Under the pieces are notes generated by a model. That model was given only the letters and a program-made list of their open reading frames with translations, was not told where the DNA came from and made no database searches. 64,000 nucleotides of DNA, from assembly GCA_013397935.1 (NCBI GenBank), contig VZRN01000792.1, forward strand, positions 203,702-267,701. Reading direction: 5' to 3'. This stretch comes from Dasyornis broadbenti (Eukaryota; Chordata; Aves; Passeriformes; Dasyornithidae). The position numbers and the translations under genes were made by a program. Below are positions 1 through 13,500 of the stretch, one piece after another; within the stretch, counting starts at the first letter, position 1; each line of letters begins with the position of its first letter.

Positions 1-734
1 TCTTCTTTAAACATAAGAGGCAAGGAGAGAGGGGAGAGGGCAGGCACGCACTGTATATAGCATCTATAACGTTTAATTATATGAGACAGGGATTTTCCAA
101 TATGCCTTGCAACACAAAGAACATTCAGCTATCAGCATCACAGTATATATTTTCTAAATTACAACACCCACACATTTCCTTAGCCAAGTAGAAGTTTTCT
201 CTCCATGGCTGCATATCTAAAATTAGCCTGAAGGTCAAATCTGAATAGAAATACCCTTACCATTGAATGTGCTGGGAACGCTTGGTGCAATGGGCTCAAT
301 TTTCCCATCGAAAACCTTCATTTATTTTTTTAAATAACAGTTGCTTTTACAGTCAAAGAGCTTGGAAAAAGGCAAAATGAGGCCTGCTGTATAAAATCAA
401 CATCAATATTCTGCTTTCACTGCAAGGCTATTTTTATAGCCAACTATTTTAAATGTAACAAGATGGATATAGTGAAGCCACAGTGTAAAAGATGCAGCAA
501 GAGGTTTCTGAATAGTAAGGCTGGGTACAGACATGTGAAAGAAAGGCCTTGAAATTTGGAAGATGTTTATATATGAAGAGAAACACAATGAAGAATTCTA
601 AGTTAAGAAATGCATTGTTGAGAAGAAGTGAATAGTTCAGGTCTAAAAATAGTTTCCTAACCTGCAGTTGTATTATGTGAGGACTAAGCAGCCTATGCTG
701 CATAAACGCAAAAGTACCGTCCTGCAAGAAGTGC
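1..734. other. 3' flank of UBE2E2, or distal extension of its 3' UTR
   Basis: No gene is recognisable here. The stretch lies beyond the best polyadenylation signal of the minus-strand gene. Further AATAAA/ATTAAA-like hexamers on the minus strand (plus-strand TTTATT at 321-326, TTTAAT at about 73-78) would allow a longer 3' UTR isoform. The ORFs of 61 and 95 codons on the minus strand have no recognisable protein features and are read as chance. Confidence 0.5.
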
Positions 735-1418
735 ATTTATCAGCCACAGTGTTTTATTGAGTGCTTTAATAATACAAGTGTACATCAACTGATCCACAGT
801 CAAAAGTGGCAGGTCCCTAAGAAATTTACAAGCACTTTTTTTTTGTTTTTTAAGTAAATCAAAATACATATTAATTTGTTCAATGCAATAGCCTTTTGTG
901 TGGGAAACAGAAGGCTAGTGATAAACACAGTCTTAGTAATGCACAGTGATTCTTGATTTTAAGCTTTTATACAAAACTTGTTCCCAGTAGCATGCACCCA
1001 CCATTAAAGACTTCAGTACAAAAAAATAACCCTAAACACTACATTTAAGTAGAAACAAGATATAATTCTGAATTTGTTTGTTTTCCCCAGAACCACATGA
1101 AAGAAAAAAAAAAAACCAACCCCACACATTAATACAAAGCTTTGTGATAAAGCTCTATACTATTACAGATCCAACATTCTTTGCACTGATAACCAAAATT
1201 CCCTGTCTACATTTGAGGGAAACAACTTCCAAGTTAACAGAACCAAAAAACCCAGAACAAATAAAAATAAAAATGAAACAAACAAAAAAATGAAAGTAAG
1301 GACAACCTTTTGTCACAAAATGGTTCAAAATTTAATAAAAAATAAGAATGAAGGGAAGGGCTATTGATGCACTTAGTGAATGTGCTTGCACAGGTCCAGC
1401 AAATCCTAGAGGAGGTTC
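735..1418 (-). other. UBE2E2: UBE2E2 3' untranslated region (approximate distal end)
   Basis: This follows directly after the TAG stop of the terminal coding exon. No splice acceptor or further coding sequence is evident. The distal end is an estimate: it is placed about 20 nt past the canonical AATAAA on the minus strand at 753-758. An earlier ATTAAA (plus-strand TTTAAT at 1331-1336) could give a very short 3' UTR of under 120 nt. The segment is AT-rich with A- and T-runs (for example 1104-1116). The stop and strand are certain; the cleavage site is inferred from motif position only. Confidence 0.6.
753..758 (-). terminator. UBE2E2: candidate polyadenylation signal of UBE2E2
   Basis: The minus strand reads AATAAA here (plus TTTATT), about 660 nt after the stop codon. 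Going further along the minus strand there is a T/G-containing stretch around 700-720 that could serve as the downstream element. It is the first canonical hexamer after the stop; the only earlier variant is the ATTAAA at 1331-1336. Confidence 0.5.
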
Positions 1419-1577
<159 letters not shown>

Positions 1578-4500
1578 TTAGATCCACATTCATTCAGCTC
1601 TCTTAAGTCTAGCTGCAAGGACAAGGTGCTACACATGTCTGGTAAACATATAACTGAAACAATTTTCTAAAGTTCTACCTCACAAAAAAGTGTTCCAATA
1701 ATTTTATTTTGAGCTAAAATTCACCTTTAGGTCATGTAATTTATTTATGGTATTAGACTCCCACAAGTATATATATTCTCGCCTAAGAAGAGGATGAGCT
1801 CTGCTTCTCTTATTAGGTTCAATGTTGATTGGTTTTTTTTTAATACTTCTAGTTTTAAAGCAAGAAGAAATATAAAGAATTAGGGCAGTAAGTATCATTT
1901 TCAAAGTAACAGAAGTTAATTCTAAACTTTGGGAATTGTTATTTAATTTAGGGGCTCTTTCAGAGCATTCAAATGTCCACAATGCTGCATGATATGGCCT
2001 GGATCTATTAATTACTTCACACATAATTAATCAAAACCCATCAGTCCCCTAAGAAAAACAATCTAAGACATGCCCATAAGTGATTGTATTTTATCAAAAC
2101 TTTTCTCTTTCAGACAACATTTTTCTCTTCTTATGTTAAGCAGACAAAATGTATAAAGTTTTCCCCTTTTTTGAGGGGAAGCCATACTCTTGATATTTCT
2201 GCTGCAACAGTAAATGTTCTGAGATTGTACCATGCAAGTCCAGAGGCACTGATATGCCACTTTTCCCTGACTTAGGACAGATGAGTATGACTACTTCTGA
2301 AAGCCAGATAATAATCAGCTTTGTATTTGTATGAAGATGTTGCCATTGAAGAATATGAATGTCGGCTTTCCTGGTACAGTTGTAATCTCAGAGTGGTGCT
2401 TGCATTATTAACCACTGAAATTCCTGGAACAAGATGTCAGGCCTTCTGTCAAGCAGAGTAAATTTTGGGCTTATTTGTTTGATTGTTGATGATATGAGTT
2501 TAAGATGGGGAAATATGTTGGCTTAGCCAAAAATCATTCGATTGGCTGACTGCCAACCTCACCAAATATTAGTGACTAATATCTAATGAAAAAAATTCCT
2601 TTGCTTTCCAAGCATAACCTGCACTTTCAAGAAGAGGCTGTGATTTGAATGCTAAGTTTGCACCTTCTAAATTAGTAAGACAAGTTATCACTGTGACTGC
2701 AGTGTACCAAGTCCCTGTAGTCTCAGTCCTGCAAACACTTACTGCATGTGCTTACCTTTAATATCTTAATATATCTAGAGAAGGTCACTGAGGCCTGGAC
2801 TTGATTATTTTTACATGCATGAGTGTAAAAGCATATCTGATCTAAGATAAATTTTAAAAGTTGTAGATTAGAAAGTATATCACCTTTAACTCCTCAGCCA
2901 AGGAGAAAAACTGTATAGGGAATCCCCTATATATCCCTGAGGGATTTTGTCCTGTGCAAATAGGAGATTAACAGTCTACAGGCATTTAAGGAGCAAAAAT
3001 TTATTTGTGGCTGGAATGAAGTTTGAGAAGCACTGCAGGGTAAGGGGGGAATCTGGGCAATAGGAAAGGGCAATATTTCTCTTAGAAGATTTCCCTAAAT
3101 AGCAACAGGGAAACCTTGTCCTAGTATAATGGTAGCTTGAGGATGAGCCTAGAGAGCACTGCTGCAAATTACCACACCCTCCTCGGGCACAATGGCACTG
3201 TGCAAAGAAACACTTCCACAGACTTGTGGAGAAATAGACACTAAGAGTTGAACTTGAAAGGAATCTTTGAGGCAAAATTTGAAGCATATTCTGGTTTTCG
3301 TGCTTGTTGGGGAAGGTGGGGTTTGGCCTCTGAGGCATCTGGCTGGGAAGGGTTGCAAGAATATCATGGCATTACCATCTGGAATGCAGCAAGTTCTTAC
3401 TGAAGTTTAGTGTATATTTAAAGTGATGCCTCTGAGATCTTTATAAAACCTTGTATGAGTCAGTGAACAGTGATGTGCTGTAGTAAAGGTTTACCTAGTT
3501 CAAATCTTGAAGGTTTTTTATGCGCAGGATGAATATTTCTGTGAAAGCAGGTCTTTCGCACTGAGAGCTGTAAATCAATTTCCTGGCTCTACTACAAGGA
3601 TACCAAGCACCACACCATCATCCCCAACCCTGGATGATAATTAGAATGTTTGGTTTCCTAGGGTGGGGTTCCATCTATATCTCCTTTTAGGAACAAGGAA
3701 ATATTTAAACAACATACATCTTTACAAGGCTTTGGAAGGTACAGGCTCTTCCCCCCACCTCCTCCCAGCATGGGAGAGTGTCTCCCGTCTTTAGGGGTGA
3801 AACAGTGGAGGAGTTCTTGGTAAGAAGGTGTGGAAATCTGTTGAAGCCCAGTAATGTAGAGAACCGGGCTGTTTATTTTTCCACGTGTTCAAGCTTTTGT
3901 CTCTGCAGTGTTTTGTTTGGCAGTTGGAAGGCTGGAGGTGATGGCCTGTAAGGTGTCTGAGGCCTACAAAGCTTTTGTTGTAGGTGTGTAAATTCCTGCA
4001 GAGTGACCTCAGAATCAGCTGTCAGTCATCTCAGGTGCTTCTCCCAAGCCAGTGCCTCCGTGGTGTCTGCCTGTATGAAGTAGGACTGTGGAAGCAAAGA
4101 GAGGTCCTTGCTTGCTGTAGCACGAGCAGGATCAGCTGCACCCACAGCCAGCTGCCAAGCAAACACTACTAAAAGGTACTCCTCAGTAAAAACAGCAATG
4201 ACATTGATTTTTTCCAGTTTGGCTGTTTTTGGGTATAACAACACTGAATAAAAACCCAAACCCACAGTTTGGGAAAGCCACTTGCCCATTTGAGACTGCA
4301 AACTGAAGGAATAGAAAAATAATTATTGACAGCGAGGTCCAGCTATTTCACATCTCTGTCGGAGGGTCTGGAGGTGTGTTGCCATTACATGCAGATATTT
4401 TTGAGGACTTTAAAAAGAACACTTCAATAGGTGTTTGAAGAACTGGTTTATTTCAGCAGTTGTTTTGAAGCCATAAAGCCATCAGGAGGCACAATTGCTT

Positions 4501-4724
4501 TGTTTGGGAAGCTAGGACAGCTGGCAAGGAGTGAAATTTAAACTTCAGACCAGAGCCACCCAAGCAGGGGCACAGTGGCCAATTTGAAGCAGCACGCTGC
4601 ATTTGTGCCACAGGATGTAAGGACAGTGTGTGAGCTCCAGAAATGCTATCGGTCTCTCCCCGCATCTGTGTGGGCAGCTTCAGCCAGCCAGCAGGCCCAA
4701 GGAGACACATCCCTCAACACTTCA

Positions 4725-4860
4725 TGAATCACGAGTTATCATTCCTATGTAATTCGCCATGATGGGCCGTAATGTGGAGATTACAAGATAAATTGAAGCA
4801 TCTTAATTAAAACAATTAAAATATTTAACTCTCAATATGTTTAAGTGCCCAAGTCCTACA
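4725..4860. promoter_or_regulatory. candidate conserved noncoding element in the last intron
   Basis: The block is dense in homeodomain-type TAAT/ATTA cores (around 4750, 4770 and 4804-4820) next to moderate-complexity sequence without simple repeats. This texture resembles conserved developmental enhancers. It is judged by eye only; conservation was not measured, so the call is tentative. Confidence 0.25.
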
Positions 4861-4953
4861 AAATATTAAGTATGAGGAAAATATCCTACAAAATACCAAA
4901 TACGAGGAAGAAACATTGGTCCCCATTTACCCCCCTAAGCTATGTAGCACATG

Positions 4954-4977
4954 GCTGAGCACCACCTGGTGCTCAGC
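4954..4977. repeat. near-perfect 24-bp palindrome (11-bp arms, 2-nt spacer)
   Basis: The left arm GCTGAGCACCA is followed by CC and then its exact reverse complement TGGTGCTCAGC. It could form a small hairpin or be a dimeric binding site; no known factor is assigned. Confidence 0.85.
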
Positions 4978-7900
4978 TGGGCAGCACTGTTTAAGGGGTA
5001 TTGTGAAACATCCATTAGTAAGGCCAAACATGTATTTATAAAACAACCGCTGCATAAACTAATTAAGAGATGAAAAGGAAAACTGGATGTCAAAATTCAT
5101 AACAGTGTTTTTCCCTTGTTTCCATTTCTCGCTACCAGAAAACTGTTTATTATTTTCCATTTGTGTATATCTGTGGTTTTATTCTTGATGCTAGAAATTT
5201 GTTTCCATAATTAGTAAATTGCTCTAGTTTTTACCTTTTTTTTCCTTAAAGAAGTAGCAAGATTCATCAATGAATAAGAGTTCATTTCAGAATTTGTCTC
5301 TAAGTGGGACTGTGTCCAAATGACAACAATAACCAGGGGATAGGAACATAAAGCTATGCCAGAAATGTGTTATCGGAACAATCTAGTGAAAGAAATTAAA
5401 ATAAACCCACAGTAAATTAACAACAATAACAGCGTATCTATGCAACTCCTGGCCTGGCAGGAGAAACGCACTCTTAGGTCACCAGATGCATGGTGGCTGA
5501 CTTGAGAGCTGGAATGGCACCCTCTGTGCACAATTCTTTCCCTGTCCTATGGGCAGGCATGGGCTTCCCAGCCTTTGGGGTGCTGGTGGCTGTGCCAGCC
5601 AGGATGAGACAGGGTGACCTGTGATCCAGGAGCACTGGATCCTGGGAGCAGGTTTGTAGGTGGCACTGGCCCTGATAGCCACATATAGGGAGCACAGGAA
5701 ATTGTGCTGTGGCACATACCCTCAGCTCACCAGAGGAGCTGCTGCAACTCTGTGGACCTGGAAATCTTTAAGACTTTGTAATTTGCTGTTCTGCTTCCAG
5801 TCCCAGACTCTGAACTTCTAAAAACCTGCCCTGGGATGCCTCTATAACCTTTAACTTGTGTAAAAGAAATTTTTTATTCCATACTCTGATTAGCTCCATG
5901 CAAAATATTAACACACCAGGAATTATAGCATCAACTTTCATGTCAGAGGACAGTGGGTGAGTAACGAAAATATATAAAAAAGGCCCGGTATTATACAAGC
6001 AAGGACAGAAGCTATGGTTCAGCAATGTAGTTTACAAGGAAAATGTCAATCAAAAGAACTAGACTATGAAGAAAATCTTCTGGGTGATTTATTGCAAGAC
6101 TGCAGCTGTTAAATCCCTCCTCACCTCACCATATGTAATCCTCATGTTATATCAGAATTCATGAAATTGCCCTGTATTTATGTGGTTTTGAAAGCTGGGT
6201 GAGCTGAAGCTTGTCCCTAGCTTAAAAAGGTTGGATGAGCTGCTCTACAATACCTCGTCATCTTCTTTTGCAGCCACTTAATATGACTGTATAAGGAAGA
6301 ACATTTGTGTCTCATGTCTGTTGTAAGGCTAATCAAATTTACAGTCCAATTCTAGGGAGTTAATGCTATTGGGGATTTGGATGAGCTGAGGTTTGATCAT
6401 TACAAAATTTCAGCTGTGTTTAATGCTAGTTAAACTGCTTTATCATTCAGAAGACAGACTATAATTCTTCTTTAAAACTACTTTCCCCCCAAATAAATGA
6501 AAATATATTGCTACACTGTATTTTTCTCGGCTTGTATTTTTACAGCTATTTCTATGTCAGCAAATAGCAATTTCAGAGCAGAATTCATCTCCTGGGCTTT
6601 GCAATGCTCTTTTGAAAATACAGCAAACATACTCTAGTGAAATAAAAAATGGAGATGGTGTGTTTAACAGCTTGATTTCAATGTGCCTTCCCCATCAACC
6701 ACACAATATGCAATGAGATTCCAATTGGTAATGCCAACATGGTTAAAGAGACACACATTTAGACTTAAAACGTACATTACGGGTGTTTGTATGCATTTTA
6801 TACATTTTTTATGAGCATTTATAGAGTAGAATTATATTTCCATTGCAGTATTTTGCAGTTTTAATAGAGAACAGCTGATGGAGCCAGTTATTACACCACC
6901 ACAAGTGGGTTCTCAGAAAGATTTCTGGAGTACCTTAAACCTAAAAAAAAACCACAGCCGTATAAAAATCTCACGGTTTCTTCAGCCAAATATTTAGAAT
7001 GTACTTTTCTTCTTGATCCAGGTTTAGATTCAGCTCAGTATCAGGTTGTAAGGAGTTGGGCCCCAGCTGAAGAGTAGAATTAAAGTGGAAGAATTTCCAA
7101 AGCTTAGATGTAATTTGAAAGGTCTTATTCCTTCTCCTCAACTGTAAATGACTCCATGTTCACAGCTGTGAGAGTGTCCCACTGAGAAGCTCTACGGAAC
7201 TACCCGTACTGAAACATCAGCGAGCAAAAATTAAATGTTTCCTATTCTTTGGACAGGATATGTGACTTGTAGGAAAAAACAAATAAGTAATTTTCTAGTT
7301 ATTTTAACTTCAGTTACAGATTTAGAAGAGCTTTTGGGTTTTTTTCTTGTTTCTTTTAGGACAGCATCTCTTTCCAGGTATTATGCTGTATTTGCTTTTC
7401 AATTAAAAAATGTGGAGTGCTTGAGCTTTTTTTTTAAAGAAAAGTCAATGTGCTCTGTTTGTCATCTACAGGATACCTGCCTTGGAGTCACCTTTATACA
7501 GCAGTACAGAGAGGATTAGTTACCCCAAAGCCAAACCTCCGCATAATGAAAGTTCGTATTTTCAGTAACTATATTTTGTTTGGTGGTTTCATTGCAAATA
7601 GCAGTGCAGGACTGAATATATTCCCATACTGGCTTGCAGCAAAAGCCAAGACTTCTGAATCCAATTTTTGTTGGTATTAATATTGTAATTAGTCCCTTTC
7701 AGTCCCAAAAAGCAAACAAACAAACAAAAAAATAGGTTAGGATTGGGGCAAGAGCAGAAACTAATACTTCACCAAAACACCAGTTTTCTTAACAGTAGAT
7801 GCTGGCAGCTTGATTCACACCAAAACCACCCTTAAACTTAATTTCAAAATTATTTAATATATAATTACACTTTCTTGTGTTGTTTTCAGTGGTATCCAGG

Positions 7901-8269
7901 CTAGTGTTATAAAAAGACCAGTAAGTGAAAACTGTAAAGGCAGTGTGAGACATGCTATACCTAAAATGTCACAGAACAATTCAGTACTCCAAGAAGAAGG
8001 GATTAAGAGAAGATGAATTGTTTGTGAGTAATTTTATTTATAGTGTCACTTTGCCTCGGGAAGTTTTCATACTTAGCCACATATCACCTGTTTTAAACTC
8101 AGTGAACTCCTAGGAGACCATATCAAGGATACTGTGAGCCTTGATGTAGAAAATGAGATATGTGAAATGCATCATAGTATCCTTCAGTGATCTTAGAACA
8201 GCAGTGTTGCTCTCTCTCTGTCGCTATAATTAATAATAATGCACAGACTGAGTAATTCTTTGCAGGCAG

Positions 8270-8680
8270 AGACAGGTGAAGTGGCACACCAAATTACTCC
8301 ACTAACCTTTCACCTTTGAAAAGAGTGCTCAAACCCAGGGCATGAGTGAAAAGGAGGGCAGCAGCACTAATCCCTGTTTGTGCAGCAATAAAACGAGCTC
8401 GCGGTTGGGAGCCTGATCAACACACGCGCACGAACTGGAACAACAGTGTGATTCAAGGCAGAACAAAGGGTGGTAGCAGGGCTCTGAATTGCTTTACACA
8501 GCCTACAAGCTGAACTACAATTTATCCCTGACTTTCACGAAATCACAGTTTCAACTATCCATATAGAATGTATTTAACCATCTGCGGGGCTCTTTGAAAG
8601 CGATACAGAAGAATTATAAAAGCGATCAATAAACATTGTATTAAAAAAAGAGAACAAATAAAATTAATTGCTTCAGTAAA
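8270..8680. promoter_or_regulatory. candidate regulatory block with a local CpG cluster
   Basis: This is a compositionally mixed block in an otherwise AT-rich intron. Six CpG dinucleotides fall within 39 bp (8394-8432), unusual for CpG-depleted vertebrate intron sequence. TCF/LEF-like CTTTGAAA occurs at about 8318 and 8592. The combination suggests a conserved or unmethylated regulatory element, but no cross-species comparison was possible. Confidence 0.3.
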
Positions 8681-8919
8681 GAAAAATGGTTGTCATTAGA
8701 AGAGAAAGGAGCTAATTCTAGAAAGGTCTAATGTCTACTAGGAAAAAAGTCAGTGAAGCTAATATCAATTTTAGAAATTATAGTTCACAGTAGAAACCAT
8801 ACAATAGGACATATAATGAAGTCTGCTTCTCATTTCAGGAACTAATTTTGCAGATTTGTCTGGTCACTTCTCAACATTCAATAGAAACACTCTAACATAT
8901 ATAGAAAGTCAAGTGGTCT

Positions 8920-8965
8920 TACAGTGGTGCCTTAGTTTCCCATCTGTGAAGCTGGACTAAAGCTT
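8920..8965 (+). mobile_element. possible MIR SINE core fragment
   Basis: The stretch GTGCCTTAGTTTCCCATCTG resembles the conserved MIR segment in which a CTCAGTTTCC motif is followed by CATCTGTAAAATGG. Only about 40 bp can be aligned by eye, so chance similarity is possible. Confidence 0.3.
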
Positions 8966-10515
8966 TTTCATCACCCAGGCTACAAACTGCAAGGTATCTG
9001 GATACTTTCATAAATGTGGCTGTATAGATGTGTATCACAAAGAGACTGTTATCCATGACTTGACTCTAAATTTTGAGCTCTGTAGAATTGTCAGAAATAC
9101 ATTTGACTTCTGTTAAGTTTGCACAATGATTGCAGTTACACAAATATTAAGGCATACACGACTTGATTATGATGTCCAAACTGTTGTCTGGAGAAAAAAA
9201 TGTTACCTATCTTCAAAAATAAAAGAGCTCTGCAAATCTAGTTTAGGAAACATCCATGTACTAAAATATCCATTTTGTAAGCATGGAAAGAGAAATTAAT
9301 TCCTCCCTCTAGACTTGTGTTTGATTGCTGTCAGACTACCTACCACAGACCTGTGTGAAATATGAGGCTGCCTAAGAAAAAGATGTTTCAGAAATAAGGA
9401 GTATTATCTGGCCCAATTTTATTAACGCAGCGCTTAAAGGAAAGTGTTGGCAGTGATTCATCTCTGTATCTTGCCAAGGGAAATCATTCTTGTTTAAAGA
9501 GAAAGAATTTTTTTTTAGTCTTCAGTTTTTAGCAGTATTTCTATAAAATTCACTGGCTGACTGGGAGTTAGCTGAGGCAATCATGGATCAGCGAGGCACA
9601 GTGTACTGATCTTGAAGAGTTGTCTTTAATTAAGGAAGAACATGCACCTATTAGAAGTGCCAGTATGCTGGAACAATTAAAATTCTGAAATAACACAATT
9701 CACTTTGATGCTTGGATGCATCTCAATATTAAAAGCACAGATACATTAGCAATGTGTCTTTTCATAATGACGAACTCAATTGAGAAGCAGTCGTTGTTAT
9801 TAGGAAAAAAATAATAAAAAGGTATTAGTAACTGCAGAACTTAATTTAAAAGACATTACATGGCATGCGGTTTGATAAAATTTGAAGAAGTTACAGCAAT
9901 ATGCATTTACCTTGTGGAAGATGGCTGCGAGTGGATAACAAGAAAATCACAGCCCTTGGATCTCAACATGCTGTCAAGCAACCAAAATGCTAGGACCTAT
10001 AATTAAACTGGCTTTTATCCATAGGGTCATAACTGTATTTTCAGAAAAGCATTGTGGATGTGCTTTTTTTTTATATGCATCTTAAGAGTCACTAAGGGAG
10101 GTATAGCTATTCTGTAGGAATGCTCGTGTATTTAGCCTTTCTTCCATCTAAAGATAATAGAACCAGTTTTCTTCTGGATTTGTCTCTCCTTATTTCCCAC
10201 TAATCACCTCCTCCAGGCAAAGGATTGACTTATAGGTCTTATATATCCTGAACAAACAGTTTAATCCCTGAGCAACTGTGGGTAAAGCTATTCTCTGTGA
10301 CCATGCTTTGTGCAGTGTTAGACATCCTGTAATCACATGTACCAAAGGTAGCTTGCTCTGCAAGGAAACCAGATGCAGGAGTCATCTGAATCCTGCTCTT
10401 GAATCTATCCCTTTATACCGTTATTGCAATTCATCCTTAGAAAATAGAAAAGCCTACATATCTTATGAATGCTGCTTACTTTGGTTTAATCTGATTTTCC
10501 CCTTCTTGTCCTATT

Positions 10516-10581
10516 AAATCTCATTATTAATTTGTCAAATTTAAATCCAAATCTCATTATTAATTTATCAAATTTAAATTC
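10516..10581. repeat. 33-bp tandem duplication (two copies)
   Basis: Copy one (10516-10548) and copy two (10549-10581) are identical except for two transitions (G/A and C/T). The unit is AT-rich and starts AAATCTCATTATTAATTT. This is a recent local duplication, probably by replication slippage. Confidence 0.95.
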
Positions 10582-13500
10582 AAAACTGTTATTAAGAATC
10601 CCATAAAAATGTCAAAAGAATACAAGAGGCCTTTATTTACAAGAGGGTGGGTGAGTGAAGAATTTTATCCCTTCTAAAGACCTACTAAATAAGACTCTTT
10701 CATAGCCTAGGGCCTGAAATCCCTTGGCAAGTTGAACATTCATTGGAACAGGAATAGGAACTTAAGTGTGCCTTGCATGAACACACCTCTTACTGTTACC
10801 CAATAACACAAAAACCAGTCAGGCCTCACCATTCCCTATCCATACGGGCAATGACTGAGGAATCAGCAGGTGAGTGAGAAAATAACCCCATTTTAGCAAC
10901 CAACTGGACTATCCACTTCTAGATTAACTTCAGAACATGAATATAATTATGTCTAATTATGAACAGGTTCTAATAGGACTAGAAGGAAAATAAAGGTTAA
11001 ACAAAGTAACTAGCACTCATCACGTAGGCAAGTTTTGCTCCTGGGTTAGCTGCAATGCAGTTACACGGCAATGCTGAAAAAGGATAGAATTTGTGATATT
11101 TGACAGCAATAATTTAATATTTAGTAACAGTTAAAATAACTTTATTTGGAAATCTTATTTTTCCTGCCTGAGGGGTCACATTGACTCCACTGGCATTCCT
11201 AAGTGATAACCATTTTGCAAAATGATTTCAGGCATTGGCATAAAAAGTCCTGAGACAGCTGTAGAAAAAGGCTTTACAAGGTAAGAGATGGAAAAGACAT
11301 GGAAGGTCATGAAGGAATTCCTTTTGCTAGTATAATATTATGTCTTACAGTAAGTTCTACTTTCATGCCACTTTATATAGCCACTTTATCTAATCAATAT
11401 TATAAAAACCCAAGCAATGAGGATTCCAGCCCTTGAGAATTTTCTGAAATCTAATTCATCTTGGAGTTGCAAATGCTCCACTCCATAGAAGGGCCTTTTT
11501 CTAAGCCTTGTACAGATGGAGAATTCTACAAACAATTTACTAATCAGAGCTCTATTTCTGTATCCCACATGAATGCAAAATCTTATAGTACAGCCCATCC
11601 TTAAATTTGGGACAATTGCGCCATATATTTTGGTATTTAAGTAGCTGTCTGTGACTCCATCTAATGCACCTGAACTTAATTTGCTGTGAAAATAGGGATT
11701 CTGAAACACACACTGCATATAATTTGTTTTATTTGTTGCCTTTGATAGCTCTGCAAAACTGTAAAAAACAAACAACTGTTTCCTCCTCCCCTGCTGAATA
11801 ATGTAGAAAATTAACCATGCAAAATACGAGAGACATGTCTTGCAGCAGTGTAAATCATCTTTGAAGGTAAAATCTGAATGACTCAGGAATACTAATTTCT
11901 GAAATCTTACACAAGAAAGTGAGAGACTAAATGATTTAATAGCTAACATATCCAGGACTATAAATTTTGCTTTTCAGGACTGACTCTATATTCTCATAGG
12001 GAATCTATTAGCCAAATGTAGCACGCTTCTTTTCAGGATCTTGAAAAATGTGGAGCAGTGTGATTTCGATGGTGAAACAAAAATACGTGTATTTTAAGAA
12101 CAGGAAGAATCAGTCTTAAAAATAGTTGTGCTAATTAGGGTCTTGAGGGTGGTTCTTAGGCAGTTGGAAACATATGGCAAGAAATTTGAAAATCTGTCCT
12201 TGCTTTCACGTTAAAAAAGGTACACATGGAAAAACAACAAATACACTAAACAAAACCCCACTTAGTAAAATGGAACAAAGTCTAAATGAAAAATTTGGAG
12301 TACAAAAGCTCAGCAGGACTGATGCCAATTTACTTCATCTGAGATTTGAGCTATTTGTACTAACTGGGAATAATGAAGATTAGATTGAATTATTCTGAGA
12401 CTAGAAAATTCATTTGATGTCTATTTTAATTTATTTTCTACTTTTATTTGTTTTTCCTTTAAAGACCTACAGTTCCATTAGTGAGAAAAATATATTCAGT
12501 AGAATAGGTTAAGTCTGGAAGTGATGTATCTACTTCATACAAAAAAAAAGAGATTCCTATGTCATTAAAGACATGTCTGTATTGGCAGACAAAACCTGCA
12601 GGAAGCAAAGAAAATACATTTAATGACTGTAAAATATCAGAGTGTAGTTTGAAAGGCAGTTTATTTTCTATCTTGGAACTCATTCAAATTAAGCTAGAAA
12701 TCTATATTTTATATATGAGAAATAACAAAGAGCTTTATTTAAATACTTCACATAGTTAAACATTTAATGTTGATGACTTATTTTGGTCTCAGTTCACACA
12801 AAAATTTACGATGTGCATGCACTAAATTACCTGTCTTCTCTCTGAGGTAATGGGCATAGGAAACCTCCACTGGTAGTATTTTAAATTACACATGTTTATT
12901 GGAAAGAAAATGAATTGTAACCTGTTGTATTTGCAGCATCCATCACTCATGCATTTTCTCAAATAATTTTAATTTAATGATGGTTGAGCCTAAGCTTAAA
13001 GAAAGTTTGTGTTTCTTGAGCAGAAATCAAAAAACTTTTAAAAGCCCTGTATATATATTTATCATATTACTTCTACAAGTTTCATGTAAAAAAACCCCAC
13101 CAAAATTCAGGTGGATATTTTTCCAGCTTTATTTCCATTTTGTGATAAGACTGTATTTTATACGTTCTAGAAACCCTTTTTGAGGGATAATAAAAATGAG
13201 GAACAGTTAAGTGTTGTGACAAGAGTCTTTTTTCTTATGAGTGCCAGTCACATCCCTTTACATTTATTTTTTGTCACAGATGTACAAAGATGTACAAGCC
13301 TCTTTGCTGATTTGGATTTTAGTCAATGTCTGATTTAATCAGATGCCATTTAATAAACTGATGGTTGGAAATTATTATGTCTGAAGTTCAATTTTTCTCA
13401 CATCTTCTTAAGTAAAAACAAATTAGAAGCAGAAACATTATTGAAAAGGACAAGAAATCATTAACAGCATGGTCAAACCTTTCCTATTTAAGGAATGGCT

